DNA of 64,000 bases from Haemophilus sp. CCUG 60358. Lineage in GTDB: Bacteria > Pseudomonadota > Gammaproteobacteria > Enterobacterales > Pasteurellaceae. The stretch's first letter is position 1, and each line of letters opens with the position of its first letter. Position numbers and translations under genes: made by a program. The DNA is taken from NCBI RefSeq assembly GCF_001679485.1, contig NZ_LZOZ01000003.1, forward strand, positions 1 through 64,000, in the 5' to 3' direction. The notes beneath the pieces are model-generated. The model worked only from the letters and a program-made list of their open reading frames with translations. It had not been told where the DNA came from and did not search any database. Shown here one piece after another: positions 51,944 through 62,167 of the stretch.

Positions 51944-53728
51944 ATGAAAGGCTCAATTCCACGCCAATTTATTGATGATCTGCTCACAAAATCGAATATT
52001 GTCGATGTGATTAATGCGCGCGTGAAACTCAAAAAAGCAGGACGAGATTATCAAGCTTGTTGTCCGTTTCATCACGAAAAAACACCCTCCTTTACGGTAA
52101 GTGAAAAAAAACAATTCTATTATTGCTTCGGCTGTGGCGCGAAAGGTAATGCCATTTCATTTTTAATGGATTATGACAAATTAGAATTTGTTGAAGCCGT
52201 TGAAGAACTTGCCGCTTCGGCAGGGCTTGAAGTGCCTTATGAAAAACGCCCAAACCAATTCGGTAATAAACCGGATGTGAGCTATCAGACAAAACGTAAT
52301 TTATACGATTTGATGCAAGAGATTGCATCGTTTTATCAAGCTCAACTCCCGCTAAGTATTCCTGCTCAAAGCTATCTTCAGCAACGCGGTTTATCGCCAG
52401 AAATTATTGCTCGTTTTCAAATTGGTTATGTGCCCAATGCGATGGATACGGTGTTGCGTCAATTCGGCAAAAATCGAGAAGAACAGAAAAAACTGTTTGA
52501 TTTAGGTATGCTTTCTCGAAACGATCGTGGCAGTGTGTACGATAAATTCCGTAATCGTATTATGTTTCCGATTCGGGATAAACGTGGTCGTACGGTTGCC
52601 TTTGGTGGACGTGTTTTAACGGATGAAAAACCTAAATATCTAAACTCCCCCGAAACCATTACATACCATAAAGGTAATGAACTTTATGGTTTGTATGAAG
52701 CCTTGCAAATCAATGATGAGCCAGAAAAATTGCTGGTGGTTGAAGGCTACATGGATGTGGTGGCATTAGCACAATTTGGAGTCAATTATGCCGTGGCATC
52801 CCTTGGAACATCGACGACCTCGGAACAAATTCAATTATTGTTCCGTTCAACAGAGCAGGTAATTTGCTGCTACGATGGTGATAGAGCGGGGCGTGATGCC
52901 GCTTGGCGCGCACTTGAAAACGCCTTACCTTATCTGGAAGACGGGCGACAAATTAAGTTTATTTTCCTGCCTGATGGAGAAGATCCGGATACTTATATTC
53001 GTCAATACGGTAAAGAAAAGTTTGAAGAATATATTGAGCAAGCCCAGTCTCTCACAGAATTCTTATTCGCGCATTTAAGTCCGCAGGTAGATTTCTCGAC
53101 ACAAGAAGGGAGAGGAAAATTAGTCGCACTCGCGGCGCCTTTAATTCGTCAAATTCCTGGTGATATGTTGCGCTTGTCATTACGCAATATGTTGGCGCAA
53201 AAGCTTGGGATCTTTGATCAATCACAGCTTGAAAGCTTAATTCCAAATCAAATAGATAAGGCTGAACCAAAACCTAAAACGCCACAAAAAACCATTAAGA
53301 AAACGCCAATGCGTGTGGTGATTTCGCTGTTATTACAGAATTCACAATTAGTGAATCGTATTTCGGATGTGGGGTTGCAAGCCTTAAAGCATGAAGCAGG
53401 TTACGAATTACTAGCAAAATTGACCGCGCTTTGCCGTGAACGAGAAGGCATTACAACAGGGCAAATCTTAGAATATTTTCGTGATACAGAATTCAGTAAG
53501 CCCCTTGAAATATTGGCGTCTTGGGATCATCTATTAGACGACTTAGAAATCATTAATGCATTCTCTCAAAACTACCGTCGATTGAATATTCAAGCAATTG
53601 AACGTGATATTGAGATGCTTATCGCCAAAGAAAGGGCGGAAGGCTTAACTGATCAAGAACGAGCAATTTTAGTGAATTTGCTCAAGGGAAAAGAAGAGCA
53701 GAAAAAACAGTTAGTTAATCCGTCATAA
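51944..53728 (+). CDS. dnaG: DNA primase
   Basis: Synthesises RNA primers at the replication fork (594 residues). CHC2 zinc site Cys40, His43, Cys61 and Cys64, as in E. coli; TOPRIM motifs VVEGYMDVVAL and YDGDRAGRDAA; C-terminal helicase-binding domain from about 450. ATG 51944 has a perfect AAGGAGG site; the longer open frame covers the terminator and an uptake signal at 51909-51917 and is not coding. Confidence 0.97.
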   Translation: MKGSIPRQFIDDLLTKSNIVDVINARVKLKKAGRDYQACCPFHHEKTPSFTVSEKKQFYYCFGCGAKGNAISFLMDYDKLEFVEAVEELAASAGLEVPYEKRPNQFGNKPDVSYQTKRNLYDLMQEIASFYQAQLPLSIPAQSYLQQRGLSPEIIARFQIGYVPNAMDTVLRQFGKNREEQKKLFDLGMLSRNDRGSVYDKFRNRIMFPIRDKRGRTVAFGGRVLTDEKPKYLNSPETITYHKGNELYGLYEALQINDEPEKLLVVEGYMDVVALAQFGVNYAVASLGTSTTSEQIQLLFRSTEQVICCYDGDRAGRDAAWRALENALPYLEDGRQIKFIFLPDGEDPDTYIRQYGKEKFEEYIEQAQSLTEFLFAHLSPQVDFSTQEGRGKLVALAAPLIRQIPGDMLRLSLRNMLAQKLGIFDQSQLESLIPNQIDKAEPKPKTPQKTIKKTPMRVVISLLLQNSQLVNRISDVGLQALKHEAGYELLAKLTALCREREGITTGQILEYFRDTEFSKPLEILASWDHLLDDLEIINAFSQNYRRLNIQAIERDIEMLIAKERAEGLTDQERAILVNLLKGKEEQKKQLVNPS

Positions 53729-53797
53729 CAATGGTAAAATCTCCTGTTCAAAACAAGGGCTTTTATCTTCCAAAAATAACGCAAAACGGGAATAAAA

Positions 53798-55687
53798 ATG
53801 GAACAAAATCAACAATCTACCGCAGAGCAATATTCAGAACAAATTGAACAGCTTATGGAATTGGGTCGTACGCAAGGTTATTTAACCTATGCGGAGATTA
53901 ATGACTTACTTCCAGAAGATGTGGTCGATCCAGAGTATTACGATAAGTTGTTGCAGACTTTACAGCATGATGCGGGTATTCCGGTTCTTGATGAGGCGCC
54001 GGAAAGTGACGAAATGATGTTGAATGACACGATTCCGGATGAAGATGCAGTGGAAGAAGCAACACAGATTTTATCCAATGTGGAATCTGAAATCGGTCGT
54101 ACGACCGATCCTGTGCGTATGTATATGCGTGAAATGGGTACCGTTGATCTCCTTACCCGTGAAGATGAAATCAGCATTGCAAAACGTATTGAAGAAGGGA
54201 TCGATGAAGTCCAAACTGCGATTGCAGCTTATCCAGAAGCGTTAACTGAATTATTAGATAATTATGACCAAGTTGAAGCGGGCAATTATCGTTTAGCAGA
54301 TTTAATTACTGGTTTTGTAGATCCAAATGTTGTTGAAGAGGATGCTGCAAATATTGATGAGAATTTTGCTGAAGAAGAGGAGAGTGTTGAAGCCGCTGCA
54401 GATGTTGATGATGAGAGTGATGAGGAAGATGAAAGCGATAGTAGTTCAAGTTCAGATGACAGCGATTCAGATAATAGTATCGATCCTGAAGTGGCGCGTG
54501 AAAGATTTGCTGCATTAAGAGAGCAATATACTAAAACATTAGCGACCATTGCAAAACACGGTCGAAGTGGTAAGCGTACAAAAGATCAAATTGCTCAACT
54601 CGCCGATATTTTTAAACAATTCCGTTTAGTACCAAAACAATTTGATACGCTTGTTTTATCAATGAAGAATATGATGAAACGTGTACGAGCAGAAGAGCGT
54701 CAACTACAAAAAGTATTAGTTGATATCACAGGTATGCCAAAAGATGAATTTGAGGCACTGATTATTGCTAATGGTAGCAGTGATGCATGGGTAGCAAAAG
54801 CATTAAAATCAACGAAAGCTTGGGCAAAACGTTTACCAAAATATGAAGAGCGTATTCGTTTATCTTTAGATAACTTAGCGAATATTGAACAGCAAACTAA
54901 TCTTACCATCCAACAAATGCGTGAGATTTGCGATGCGGTGTCTCGTGGTGAACAAAAAGCTCGCCGTGCGAAAAAAGAAATGGTTGAAGCCAACTTACGT
55001 TTGGTCATTTCTATTGCGAAAAAATATACTAACCGAGGTTTACAATTCTTGGATTTAATTCAAGAAGGGAATATCGGTTTGATGAAGGCGGTAGATAAAT
55101 TTGAATACCGTCGTGGTTATAAATTCTCCACCTATGCAACCTGGTGGATTCGTCAGGCCATTACTCGTTCGATTGCGGACCAAGCACGTACAATTCGTAT
55201 TCCTGTTCATATGATTGAAACGATTAACAAATTAAATCGTATTTCTCGTCAAATGTTACAAGAAATGGGTCGCGAAGCGACGCCAGAAGAGCTTGCTGAA
55301 CGCATGGGAATGCCAGAAGATAAGATTCGTAAAGTGCTTAAAATTGCGAAAGAACCTATTTCTATGGAAACCCCAATTGGCGACGACGATGATTCACATT
55401 TAGGTGACTTCATCGAGGATTCAACCCTTGAATTGCCATTAGATTCTGCAACCGCACAAAGCTTAAAAGTAGCAACTCATGAAGTGTTAGAAGGTTTAAC
55501 TCCTCGTGAAGCAAAAGTATTACGTATGCGTTTTGGTATTGATATGAATACCGACCATACCCTTGAAGAAGTGGGTAAACAATTTGATGTAACCCGTGAG
55601 CGTATTCGTCAGATTGAAGCTAAGGCATTGCGTAAGTTACGTCATCCAAGCCGTTCTGAAACATTAAGAAGTTTCTTGGATGAGTAA
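53798..55687 (+). CDS. rpoD: RNA polymerase sigma-70 factor RpoD
   Basis: Primary sigma factor (629 residues). Region 1.1 at the N-terminus, region 1.2 [21 protein letters not shown], then an acidic/Ser-rich non-conserved segment about 180-228, region 2 [27 protein letters not shown] split in my reading as core and -10 recognition, and region 4.2 with [20 protein letters not shown] for -35 recognition. Last gene of the rpsU-dnaG-rpoD operon. Confidence 0.98.
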   Translation: MEQNQQSTAEQYSEQIEQLMELGRTQGYLTYAEINDLLPEDVVDPEYYDKLLQTLQHDAGIPVLDEAPESDEMMLNDTIPDEDAVEEATQILSNVESEIGRTTDPVRMYMREMGTVDLLTREDEISIAKRIEEGIDEVQTAIAAYPEALTELLDNYDQVEAGNYRLADLITGFVDPNVVEEDAANIDENFAEEEESVEAAADVDDESDEEDESDSSSSSDDSDSDNSIDPEVARERFAALREQYTKTLATIAKHGRSGKRTKDQIAQLADIFKQFRLVPKQFDTLVLSMKNMMKRVRAEERQLQKVLVDITGMPKDEFEALIIANGSSDAWVAKALKSTKAWAKRLPKYEERIRLSLDNLANIEQQTNLTIQQMREICDAVSRGEQKARRAKKEMVEANLRLVISIAKKYTNRGLQFLDLIQEGNIGLMKAVDKFEYRRGYKFSTYATWWIRQAITRSIADQARTIRIPVHMIETINKLNRISRQMLQEMGREATPEELAERMGMPEDKIRKVLKIAKEPISMETPIGDDDDSHLGDFIEDSTLELPLDSATAQSLKVATHEVLEGLTPREAKVLRMRFGIDMNTDHTLEEVGKQFDVTRERIRQIEAKALRKLRHPSRSETLRSFLDE

Positions 55688-55708
55688 TTATTCAGTAATA
55701 TAAAAAAG

Positions 55709-55735
55709 AAAAGGCAGAGAACTCTGCCTTTTTTA
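55709..55735 (+). terminator. rpoD terminator
   Basis: AAGGCAGA / TCTGCCTT with a short loop followed by TTTTTT. Confidence 0.9.
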
Positions 55736-55820
55736 TTTGATTAAATTTAGTTATTTACCACGAAATCACATTCCTTTAAAATACGCGACTTTCGTCATTT
55801 AAAAACAAAAAAGGAACTTT

Positions 55821-56237
55821 ATGGAAGAATCTCAAGAACTAGAAAAACTGCCTCGAGTAGTGACTGGTGTATTAAAAGTAGTATTAAGTTTTTCACTTAT
55901 TGCTTTGGCTTTAGTGTTGATTATTGCTTTAGCTAAAATCACGTACACTTTAGCGATTATGGTATTTAATACATCAAGCGTAGTGCCTTATGAAGTCGCT
56001 GAACAAGCCGTCATGTTTTTCTTATACTTCGGTTTTATTGGCCTTATCGTGCAATATTTTAAAAGTGGCTATCACTTTCCTTTGCGCTATTTTATTTACG
56101 CGGGGATTACCGCCATGTTGCGCCTGATTATTGTGAATCATGAGAGCTCAGTTGATACCATCTTATTCGCTGGCGCGATTTTAATTATGGTGATTGCACT
56201 TTGTTTAGTGCTGTATTCCAATAAAATTAAAATTTAA
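55821..56237 (+). CDS. psiE: PsiE-family inner-membrane protein
   Basis: A 138-residue protein with four hydrophobic segments and the PsiE pattern (FLYFGFIGLIVQYFKSGYHFPLRYFIYAGITAMLRLIIV). E. coli PsiE is induced by phosphate starvation; its function is unknown. Its end overlaps an uptake signal (56238). Ribosome site AAGGAAC. Confidence 0.85.
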   Translation: MEESQELEKLPRVVTGVLKVVLSFSLIALALVLIIALAKITYTLAIMVFNTSSVVPYEVAEQAVMFFLYFGFIGLIVQYFKSGYHFPLRYFIYAGITAMLRLIIVNHESSVDTILFAGAILIMVIALCLVLYSNKIKI

Positions 56238-56272
56238 AAGTGCGGTCATTTTGACCGAGATTTTGGAATGGA

Positions 56273-57118
56273 TTATTCCAGCACAATCCATTCCACTGTC
56301 CAACTTCCCGTACCTTCAGGGACGAGCGTTTGGGTCAAATAAGGCAAAATAGATTTCATTTGCTGTTCTAATTGCCAAGGTGGATTAATCACCACCATTC
56401 CACTTGCGGTCATACCTCGTTGATCACTATCAGGGCGAACAGCCAATTCAATTTTCAAAATTTTACGAATTCCCGTTGCTTCTAATCCTTTAAAAATGCG
56501 TTTTGTTTGTTGACGTAGAACCACTGGATACCAAATCGTATAAGTGCCTGTCGCAAAGCGTTTATAACCTTCTTCGATCGCTTTAACCACCAAATCATAA
56601 TCTTCTTTTAATTCATAAGGCGGATCAATAAGCACTAAACCACGGCGTTCTTTTGGTGGAAGCGTCGCTTTGAGTTGTTGGAAACCATTTTCTGATTTTG
56701 TGGTGATATTTTTAAATTCTTTGAAATTATTGCGCAATAATGGAAAATCGCTCGGGTGTAATTCTGTCAGTAATGCACGATCTTGAGGACGCAATAATTG
56801 TGCAGCAATCATTGGTGAACCCGCATAATAGCGTAATTCTTTACCGCCATAATTGACCTTTTTAATGAGATCCACGTAGCGAGCCACTTCTTCGGGTAAA
56901 TCTGTTCTTTCCCAAAGTCTCCCAATTCCCTCTTTGTATTCGCCGGTTTTTTCTGATTCGTCAGAACTTAAACGATAGCGTCCGACCCCAGAATGGGTAT
57001 CGAGATAGTAAAAACCTTTTTCTTTCAGCGAAAGATTTTCCAATATCAGCATTAATACAACATGCTTTAATACATCAGCATGATTGCCTGCATGGAAACT
57101 GTGACGATAACTTAACAT
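56273..57118 (-). CDS. rlmJ: 23S rRNA (adenine-2030-N6)-methyltransferase RlmJ
   Basis: Methylates A2030 of 23S rRNA (281 residues). The N-terminal YRHSFHAGNHADVLKH, the SAM region YLDTHSGVGRY and the catalytic LIDPPYE (DPPY) motif are all present. It lies downstream of ponA on the same strand, separated by a terminator. E. coli and H. influenzae rlmJ mutants are affected in use of extracellular DNA or competence-linked traits. Confidence 0.95.
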   Translation of the reverse strand: MLSYRHSFHAGNHADVLKHVVLMLILENLSLKEKGFYYLDTHSGVGRYRLSSDESEKTGEYKEGIGRLWERTDLPEEVARYVDLIKKVNYGGKELRYYAGSPMIAAQLLRPQDRALLTELHPSDFPLLRNNFKEFKNITTKSENGFQQLKATLPPKERRGLVLIDPPYELKEDYDLVVKAIEEGYKRFATGTYTIWYPVVLRQQTKRIFKGLEATGIRKILKIELAVRPDSDQRGMTASGMVVINPPWQLEQQMKSILPYLTQTLVPEGTGSWTVEWIVLE

Positions 57119-57138
57119 GATTTGTCCTTTTGACGTAA

Positions 57139-57168
57139 AAAAGTGCGGTCAAAATTAACCGCACTTTT
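57139..57168 (-). terminator. ponA terminator (uptake-signal pair)
   Basis: AAAGTGCGGT (from 57140) / ACCGCACTTTT (57158-57168), inverted uptake signals with a T run on the minus strand. Confidence 0.85.
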
Positions 57169-57184
57169 AGTATTTAAATCAGGG

Positions 57185-59797
57185 TTAGAATAATTCTTCT
57201 GGTTGTGTTGCAGGAATCGCGTCTTTGGTTTTACCTGTTCCGCCATTCAAGCGTTGTTGCAACTCTGGTGGAACATAATAACCACGCTCTTTCATTTCCG
57301 CAATGTAAGTACGTTTAGGCTCGGTACCAACGATAAAGTATTCTTTACGGCCACCACCTTCAGAAAGTAAACCAGAGTTACTGTCAATGGTTTTCTCTAT
57401 GATATTTGGTGGAAGATCAAGTTGACGTTCTGGTACATCAGAAAGTGCCGCTTTCATATAAGCGACCCAGGCTGGCATTGCGGTTTTCGCACCTGCTTCA
57501 CCTCTACCTAATACACGCTTGTTATCATCAAAACCGACATAGGTCGTGGTCACTAAGTTAGCACCAAAGCCTGCATACCAAGCAACTTTCGCGCTATTGG
57601 TTGTACCGGTTTTACCACCTATATCACTACGCTTAATACTTTGCGCGATACGCCAGCTGGTACCTTTCCAACCGAGACCTTGTTCACCATAAATCGCAGT
57701 ATTTAATGCACTACGAATTAAGAAGGCTAATTCGCCGCTAATCACACGAGGCGCATATTCTTGTTTCGCCACGCCGTCTTTCGCATCAGCCATTAAATCA
57801 ACAGAACCATCGTTTAATGCTGATGTTTGAAGTTCTGGTAAGTCAGGTACGTTCTCAGGTTGTTGATCGCCTTCTTCCGTATCCGTGTTGTTATTACCTT
57901 GCGCTGATTTTAGGTTATCTGGATTAGCCACTTCTGCAACATCTTTAAAACCATCAATTTTATCTTTGGTTTCACCATAAATCACAGGAATGTCATTACA
58001 AGTGATACAAGCAATTTTCGGGTTAGCAATAAATAAATCTTTACCCGTGTTATCTTGAATTTTTTCGATGAGGTAAGGATCAATCAAGAAACCACCGTTA
58101 TCAAAGACTGCATAAGCACGCGCCATTTCAAGCGGTGTGAAAGAAGCCGCACCTAATGCAAGCGCTTCACTCGCAAAATATTGGTCACGCTTGAATCCAA
58201 ATCGTTGTAAGAATTCAGCGGTGAAATCAACACCCGCAGTTTGTAACGCTCTGATCGCAATCATGTTTTTAGATTGGCCTAAACCCACACGTAAACGCAT
58301 TGGACCGTCATAACGATCAGGTGAGTTTTTCGGTTGCCACAAAGGTTGTCCTGGTTTTTGAATGGAGATAGGACTATCTTGCAATACGCTTGAAAGGGTT
58401 AAACCTTTTTCTAATGCCGCAGCATAAATAAATGGTTTAATCGAAGAACCTACTTGCACTAAAGATTGGGTTGCACGGTTAAATTTACTTTGTTCGTAAC
58501 TAAAACCACCCACCATGGCCTCAATTGCACCATTATCTGAGTTTAATGAAACTAATGCAGAGTTAGCTGCTGGAATTTGGCCTAACACCCACTCACCGTT
58601 ATCACGTTTACGAATCCAAATCTGTTCGCCCACTTTAACGGGTGATTTACCAGCCCAACGCATTGCATTTGAAGAAAGCGTCATTGTTTCATTATTAGCT
58701 AAAAGTAATTCCGCGCCATTTTTACCCAATGCGGTTACCGCTGCTGGAATAAAAGGTTCTGAATCAGGTAATTTTTTCAAGAAAGCGACAATGCGCTCGT
58801 TATCCCATACAGCTTCACCTTTTTTCCATAGTGGCGCGCCACCACGCCAGCCATGACGCATATCATAATCGATCAGGTTATTACGTACGGCTTTTTGTGC
58901 TTCGGCTTGATCTTTTGACAGTACAGTTGTGAAGACTTTATAACCTTTGGTGTAAGCATCTTCCTCACCAAAACGTTTCACCATTTCTTGACGAACCATT
59001 TCAGTCACATAGTCTGCACGGAATTCAAATTTTGCACCGTGATAACTCGCGACGATTGGCTCTTTGATGGCTGCATCATATTCTGCTTTGGTGATTTTGT
59101 TTTCATCCAACATACGACCTAATACCACATTACGGCGTTCTTCCGCACGTTTTGGTGAATATAATGGGTTCATTGTTGAAGGTGCTTTTGGCAAGCCCGC
59201 AATCACAGCCATTTCAGAGAGCGTTAATTCATCTAAGTTTTTACCAAAGTAGGTTTGTGCAGCGGCTGCGACACCATAAGAACGATAGCCTAAGAAAATT
59301 TTATTCAAATAAAGCTCTAAAATTTCCTGTTTGCTCAAGGTATTTTCAATTTCAACCGCTAATACCGCTTCACGTACTTTACGAATAAGTTTTTTTTCTG
59401 GGGTTAAGAAGAAGTTACGCGCAAGCTGTTGTGTAATGGTACTTGCACCTTGAGAGGCTCCACCATTACTGACTGCAACATAAATTGCACGGGCAATACC
59501 AATTGGGTCTAAACCATGATGGTCATAAAAACGACTATCTTCCGTTGCTAAGAAAGCATCTTGCAAACGTTGAGGCACATTTTCTAATTTCACCGGAATA
59601 CGGCGTTGTTCACCCACTTCACCGATTAATTTGCCATCAGCCGTATAGATTTGCATTGGTTGCTGCAATTCAACGGTTTTTAAGCTTTCTACCGACGGTA
59701 AGGAGGATTTTAAGTGAAAATAAAACACTCCACCGGCAACTAATCCCAGTATACATATCGTAAATAGGGTACTTAATATTAATTTTGCGATCCGCAT
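57185..59797 (-). CDS. mrcA: Penicillin-binding protein 1A
   Basis: Bifunctional class A PBP (870 residues; also called ponA). N-terminal membrane anchor, GT51 glycosyltransferase with ATEDSRFYDHHGLD, GASTITQQLARNFFL and KILELYLN-type motifs, an OB-like domain, and transpeptidase motifs GSSIKPF (catalytic Ser in SxxK) and GGKTGTTN. Its start codon lies within the CRP-S site that serves the divergent com operon. Confidence 0.96.
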   Translation of the reverse strand: MRIAKLILSTLFTICILGLVAGGVFYFHLKSSLPSVESLKTVELQQPMQIYTADGKLIGEVGEQRRIPVKLENVPQRLQDAFLATEDSRFYDHHGLDPIGIARAIYVAVSNGGASQGASTITQQLARNFFLTPEKKLIRKVREAVLAVEIENTLSKQEILELYLNKIFLGYRSYGVAAAAQTYFGKNLDELTLSEMAVIAGLPKAPSTMNPLYSPKRAEERRNVVLGRMLDENKITKAEYDAAIKEPIVASYHGAKFEFRADYVTEMVRQEMVKRFGEEDAYTKGYKVFTTVLSKDQAEAQKAVRNNLIDYDMRHGWRGGAPLWKKGEAVWDNERIVAFLKKLPDSEPFIPAAVTALGKNGAELLLANNETMTLSSNAMRWAGKSPVKVGEQIWIRKRDNGEWVLGQIPAANSALVSLNSDNGAIEAMVGGFSYEQSKFNRATQSLVQVGSSIKPFIYAAALEKGLTLSSVLQDSPISIQKPGQPLWQPKNSPDRYDGPMRLRVGLGQSKNMIAIRALQTAGVDFTAEFLQRFGFKRDQYFASEALALGAASFTPLEMARAYAVFDNGGFLIDPYLIEKIQDNTGKDLFIANPKIACITCNDIPVIYGETKDKIDGFKDVAEVANPDNLKSAQGNNNTDTEEGDQQPENVPDLPELQTSALNDGSVDLMADAKDGVAKQEYAPRVISGELAFLIRSALNTAIYGEQGLGWKGTSWRIAQSIKRSDIGGKTGTTNSAKVAWYAGFGANLVTTTYVGFDDNKRVLGRGEAGAKTAMPAWVAYMKAALSDVPERQLDLPPNIIEKTIDSNSGLLSEGGGRKEYFIVGTEPKRTYIAEMKERGYYVPPELQQRLNGGTGKTKDAIPATQPEELF

Positions 59798-59801
59798 CGT
59801 A
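59786..59801 (+). promoter_or_regulatory. CRP-S (competence regulatory element) of the com operon
   Basis: TGCGA-TCCGCA-TCGTA matches the TGCGA-N6-TCGCA consensus of Sxy-dependent CRP sites with one mismatch. It is ~96 bases before comA and overlaps the ponA start codon (59795-59797). Known biology: com genes in Haemophilus need both CRP and Sxy. Confidence 0.8.
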
Positions 59802-59896
59802 AAATTCTCTCTGGTTTAATGAATATTCAAAAAATCAAAATTATGATTTTGGCTGCTAAGTATAAAAGATTAATCCCTTAAAGAATAGGAAAGAAT

Positions 59897-60739
59897 ATGG
59901 GAATTGCCAATAGAAAGCAGCGAAAACAACAAATTGGTGTGAGTAAACAACAAGATAACCTCTATTTTGTTTGGCTAGATGAATTACACAAAGTTCAATC
60001 TATTTGTTTAAATACGCAACAAAAAGATATTTTTTCCCAGTTATTGCCTCATTTGCCACAAAAAAACAGTCAATGCTGTTTTGTTGGCGCCATTTCGCCC
60101 CACTTAACTTGGTCTAAAACGCTCATTCTACCACAAACACTCAATGCCCAGGAATGTGAACAACAATGTCGTTTTATTTTGCAAAAAGAATTACCGATTC
60201 CTTTGGATGAATTATGGTTTGATTATCTTACCACGCCATTAAAACAAGGTTTTCGTTTGGATATAACGGCTATTCGACAAGAAAGCGCCAATGCAGAATT
60301 AGCAAAATATCTACCGTTAAAATTGACCGCACTTGATTTACTGAATCACAGTATTTTACGCGCATTTTATGCCATTTTAGGTCAAGAGCCGATTAACACC
60401 TTATTTTTATATCAAGATCAACAAGGATGTCTCGCCGTTTGTGAACGCTTACAACAACGACAAGTTTTGCAATCTCAAGGTGATTTATCTGAACTTTATC
60501 AACAGTTTATTCAACGCTTTTCCGAAACGATAGAACAGGTTTATGTGTATCAAACGCCCGATATGTTGAATTCACACACAATCGAATTACAGCCTAAGGA
60601 TTGGCAGCGTATCGAAACAGATTTTCCTTTCATTGCTTTAGGTAATGCACTTTGGCAAACCGATTTAAAGCTAGTGGATTTATCTTTAAAACCACCCGCA
60701 CTTTTGCCTTTAGTTAATCGGGAGAGTGGTGATGTTTAG
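59897..60739 (+). CDS. comA: Competence protein ComA (PilM-like)
   Basis: First gene of the DNA-uptake operon comABCDEF. A 280-residue actin-fold PilM-type protein expected to form the cytoplasmic part of the type IV pilus-like uptake machine; sequence conservation is low, so the call rests on operon position and the FVWLDE / LTALDLLN type segments. Ribosome site AGGAAAG. It overlaps comB by 8 bases and carries an uptake signal at 60326-60334. Confidence 0.9.
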   Translation: MGIANRKQRKQQIGVSKQQDNLYFVWLDELHKVQSICLNTQQKDIFSQLLPHLPQKNSQCCFVGAISPHLTWSKTLILPQTLNAQECEQQCRFILQKELPIPLDELWFDYLTTPLKQGFRLDITAIRQESANAELAKYLPLKLTALDLLNHSILRAFYAILGQEPINTLFLYQDQQGCLAVCERLQQRQVLQSQGDLSELYQQFIQRFSETIEQVYVYQTPDMLNSHTIELQPKDWQRIETDFPFIALGNALWQTDLKLVDLSLKPPALLPLVNRESGDV

Positions 60740-61244
60740 CCTTAATTTATTGCCTTGGCGCTTAGAACAACATCAAAAGGCCTTTCGTCGTTTTATGTGG
60801 CAAGGTTTTATTTGGCTAGCTTGTTCAGTTTTGATTGTTGTTGGATTGAACCAATTCAATGAACAACAAGCGCAAACCCTAAATCAGACAAAAGAAAAAC
60901 TGACACAAATAACTCATCAAGTCCATCAGAAACGCATTCAGGTTCAGCAACTACAAAGTAGTCTGAAAGAAATGAATGAGCTGACAGAAATGGATACAGA
61001 ATATGTGTATCGCTTGCTTAATTTATTAAGTGAGCTGCCATTAAAACAGGGCGAGTTAGATGAATTTACGCTCAATGCTAAGCAAATTGTCCTTTCAGGC
61101 ATGACAGAAAGCCAACAAGAGTTTGAGGAGATACATCAATTTCTCAAACGCCATTTTACAGAGGTTAACTTAACTAAGTTTCAGCCAGTGCAACAGCAGT
61201 TATTTTTTCAATTTGATATTCATTTATCGGAGTCTGTGCAATGA
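60732..61244 (+). CDS. comB: Competence protein ComB (PilN-like)
   Basis: A 170-residue bitopic inner-membrane protein: FSLNLLPWRLEQHQK N-terminus typical of PilN, a hydrophobic helix (~20-40), then a coiled coil rich in Gln/Glu (about 43-85) and a small periplasmic domain. ATG 60732 has GGAGAG five bases before it and overlaps comA; GTG codons at 60726 and 60729 are less likely. It overlaps comC by 4 bases (ATGA). Confidence 0.9.
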   Translation: MFSLNLLPWRLEQHQKAFRRFMWQGFIWLACSVLIVVGLNQFNEQQAQTLNQTKEKLTQITHQVHQKRIQVQQLQSSLKEMNELTEMDTEYVYRLLNLLSELPLKQGELDEFTLNAKQIVLSGMTESQQEFEEIHQFLKRHFTEVNLTKFQPVQQQLFFQFDIHLSESVQ

Positions 61245-61783
61245 GGAACTTTATCAATGAGCTTGTTCAAAAAAGTGCACAAAGTTGGTTTGGGAGATGG
61301 CTTCGATTACCTCAAATGGTCCATACTGCCTTTTGGTTGAGTGCATTAAGTGCGGTCATCTTTTTACCTGTTTTTCATTACGTTGAAAATAGCAACGAAC
61401 GACATCGGCTTGACGCAGAATTGAGTTTGCAGCAGCAAGAGTGGGATAAACAGGAAAAGATTTTACAAACCTTAAGGCAAAAGTCAGACAGCCGACAACT
61501 TTCTCCAGAATTAGCTAATTCTGTGTTGCCGATTAATCAGCATGTACAGGCGTTACTAAATGGGCGACTTCGAGCGTTGGATTTACGTTGGGATTTTTCT
61601 CAACATACGTTGTTGCATTTGTCATTGCAAGGCTATTTTGTCGATTTACAGCAATTTTTGACCGCACTTTTAAACGATGTTCCTACACTTTCTTTAACTC
61701 AATTAAACATTGAGAAATTAGATGAAGAGGAAAATGCTTCTATTACATGTGAGTTAATTTTCCAATTAAATAAGGACAAATAA
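61241..61783 (+). CDS. comC: Competence protein ComC (PilO-like)
   Basis: A 180-residue bitopic protein with one membrane helix (~30-48), a coiled coil and a periplasmic PilO-like domain; it should pair with ComB. Joined to comB by an ATGA overlap and to comD by a one-base stop/start overlap. Uptake signals at about 61349 and 61660. Confidence 0.9.
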   Translation: MRNFINELVQKSAQSWFGRWLRLPQMVHTAFWLSALSAVIFLPVFHYVENSNERHRLDAELSLQQQEWDKQEKILQTLRQKSDSRQLSPELANSVLPINQHVQALLNGRLRALDLRWDFSQHTLLHLSLQGYFVDLQQFLTALLNDVPTLSLTQLNIEKLDEEENASITCELIFQLNKDK

Positions 61784-62166
61784 TGAAAAAGCTTTTCTTA
61801 ATCTTGATAGCGTTTTTTTCTGTATCAGCATTTTCGCAAGATCCTTTTGATCGTAAACAAAGAGAACAAACCGAATATCCAAAAGAGGGGCTCACCCTAC
61901 CGCCGGTGTTGGCTTGCGTGTATTCGGAGCCGAGACTGGCGGAGGAACGCCCATTGGCTCAGCTACATATTGTGGGAGTCGTGCAATATGGTAAACAGGC
62001 AGAAGTGTTATTTAATGATGATGGGCATATTCTGTCTGTTCAAATCGGGCAGAGGATTGGAAAGGAAGGCTATTTAATCGAAAAAGTGAGTAAAAACAGC
62101 GTGGCGCTTCAAAGTTATAAAGCAGGGCAATGTGAACAAACGACCTCAATCATAATGAGATTTTAA
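61783..62166 (+). CDS. comD: Competence protein ComD (PilP-like)
   Basis: A 127-residue exported protein (signal peptide ending AFS-QDP) with a PilP-like beta domain (LPPVLACVYSEPRLAEERPL, HILSVQIGQRIGKEGYLIEKVSKNSV). PilP proteins link the inner-membrane alignment complex to the secretin. Unlike typical PilP it has no lipobox cysteine at the cleavage site. Confidence 0.88.
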   Translation: MKKLFLILIAFFSVSAFSQDPFDRKQREQTEYPKEGLTLPPVLACVYSEPRLAEERPLAQLHIVGVVQYGKQAEVLFNDDGHILSVQIGQRIGKEGYLIEKVSKNSVALQSYKAGQCEQTTSIIMRF

Positions 62167-62167
62167 A

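Noticed and set aside
54336..54484. Low-complexity acidic/serine run in rpoD as an anomaly or repeat expansion
   Set aside because: Sigma-70 of gamma-proteobacteria has an acidic non-conserved segment here; only the serine content is unusual.
58515..58856. 113-codon plus-strand frame inside ponA
   Set aside because: Antisense shadow of the PBP1A transpeptidase region, no initiation signals.
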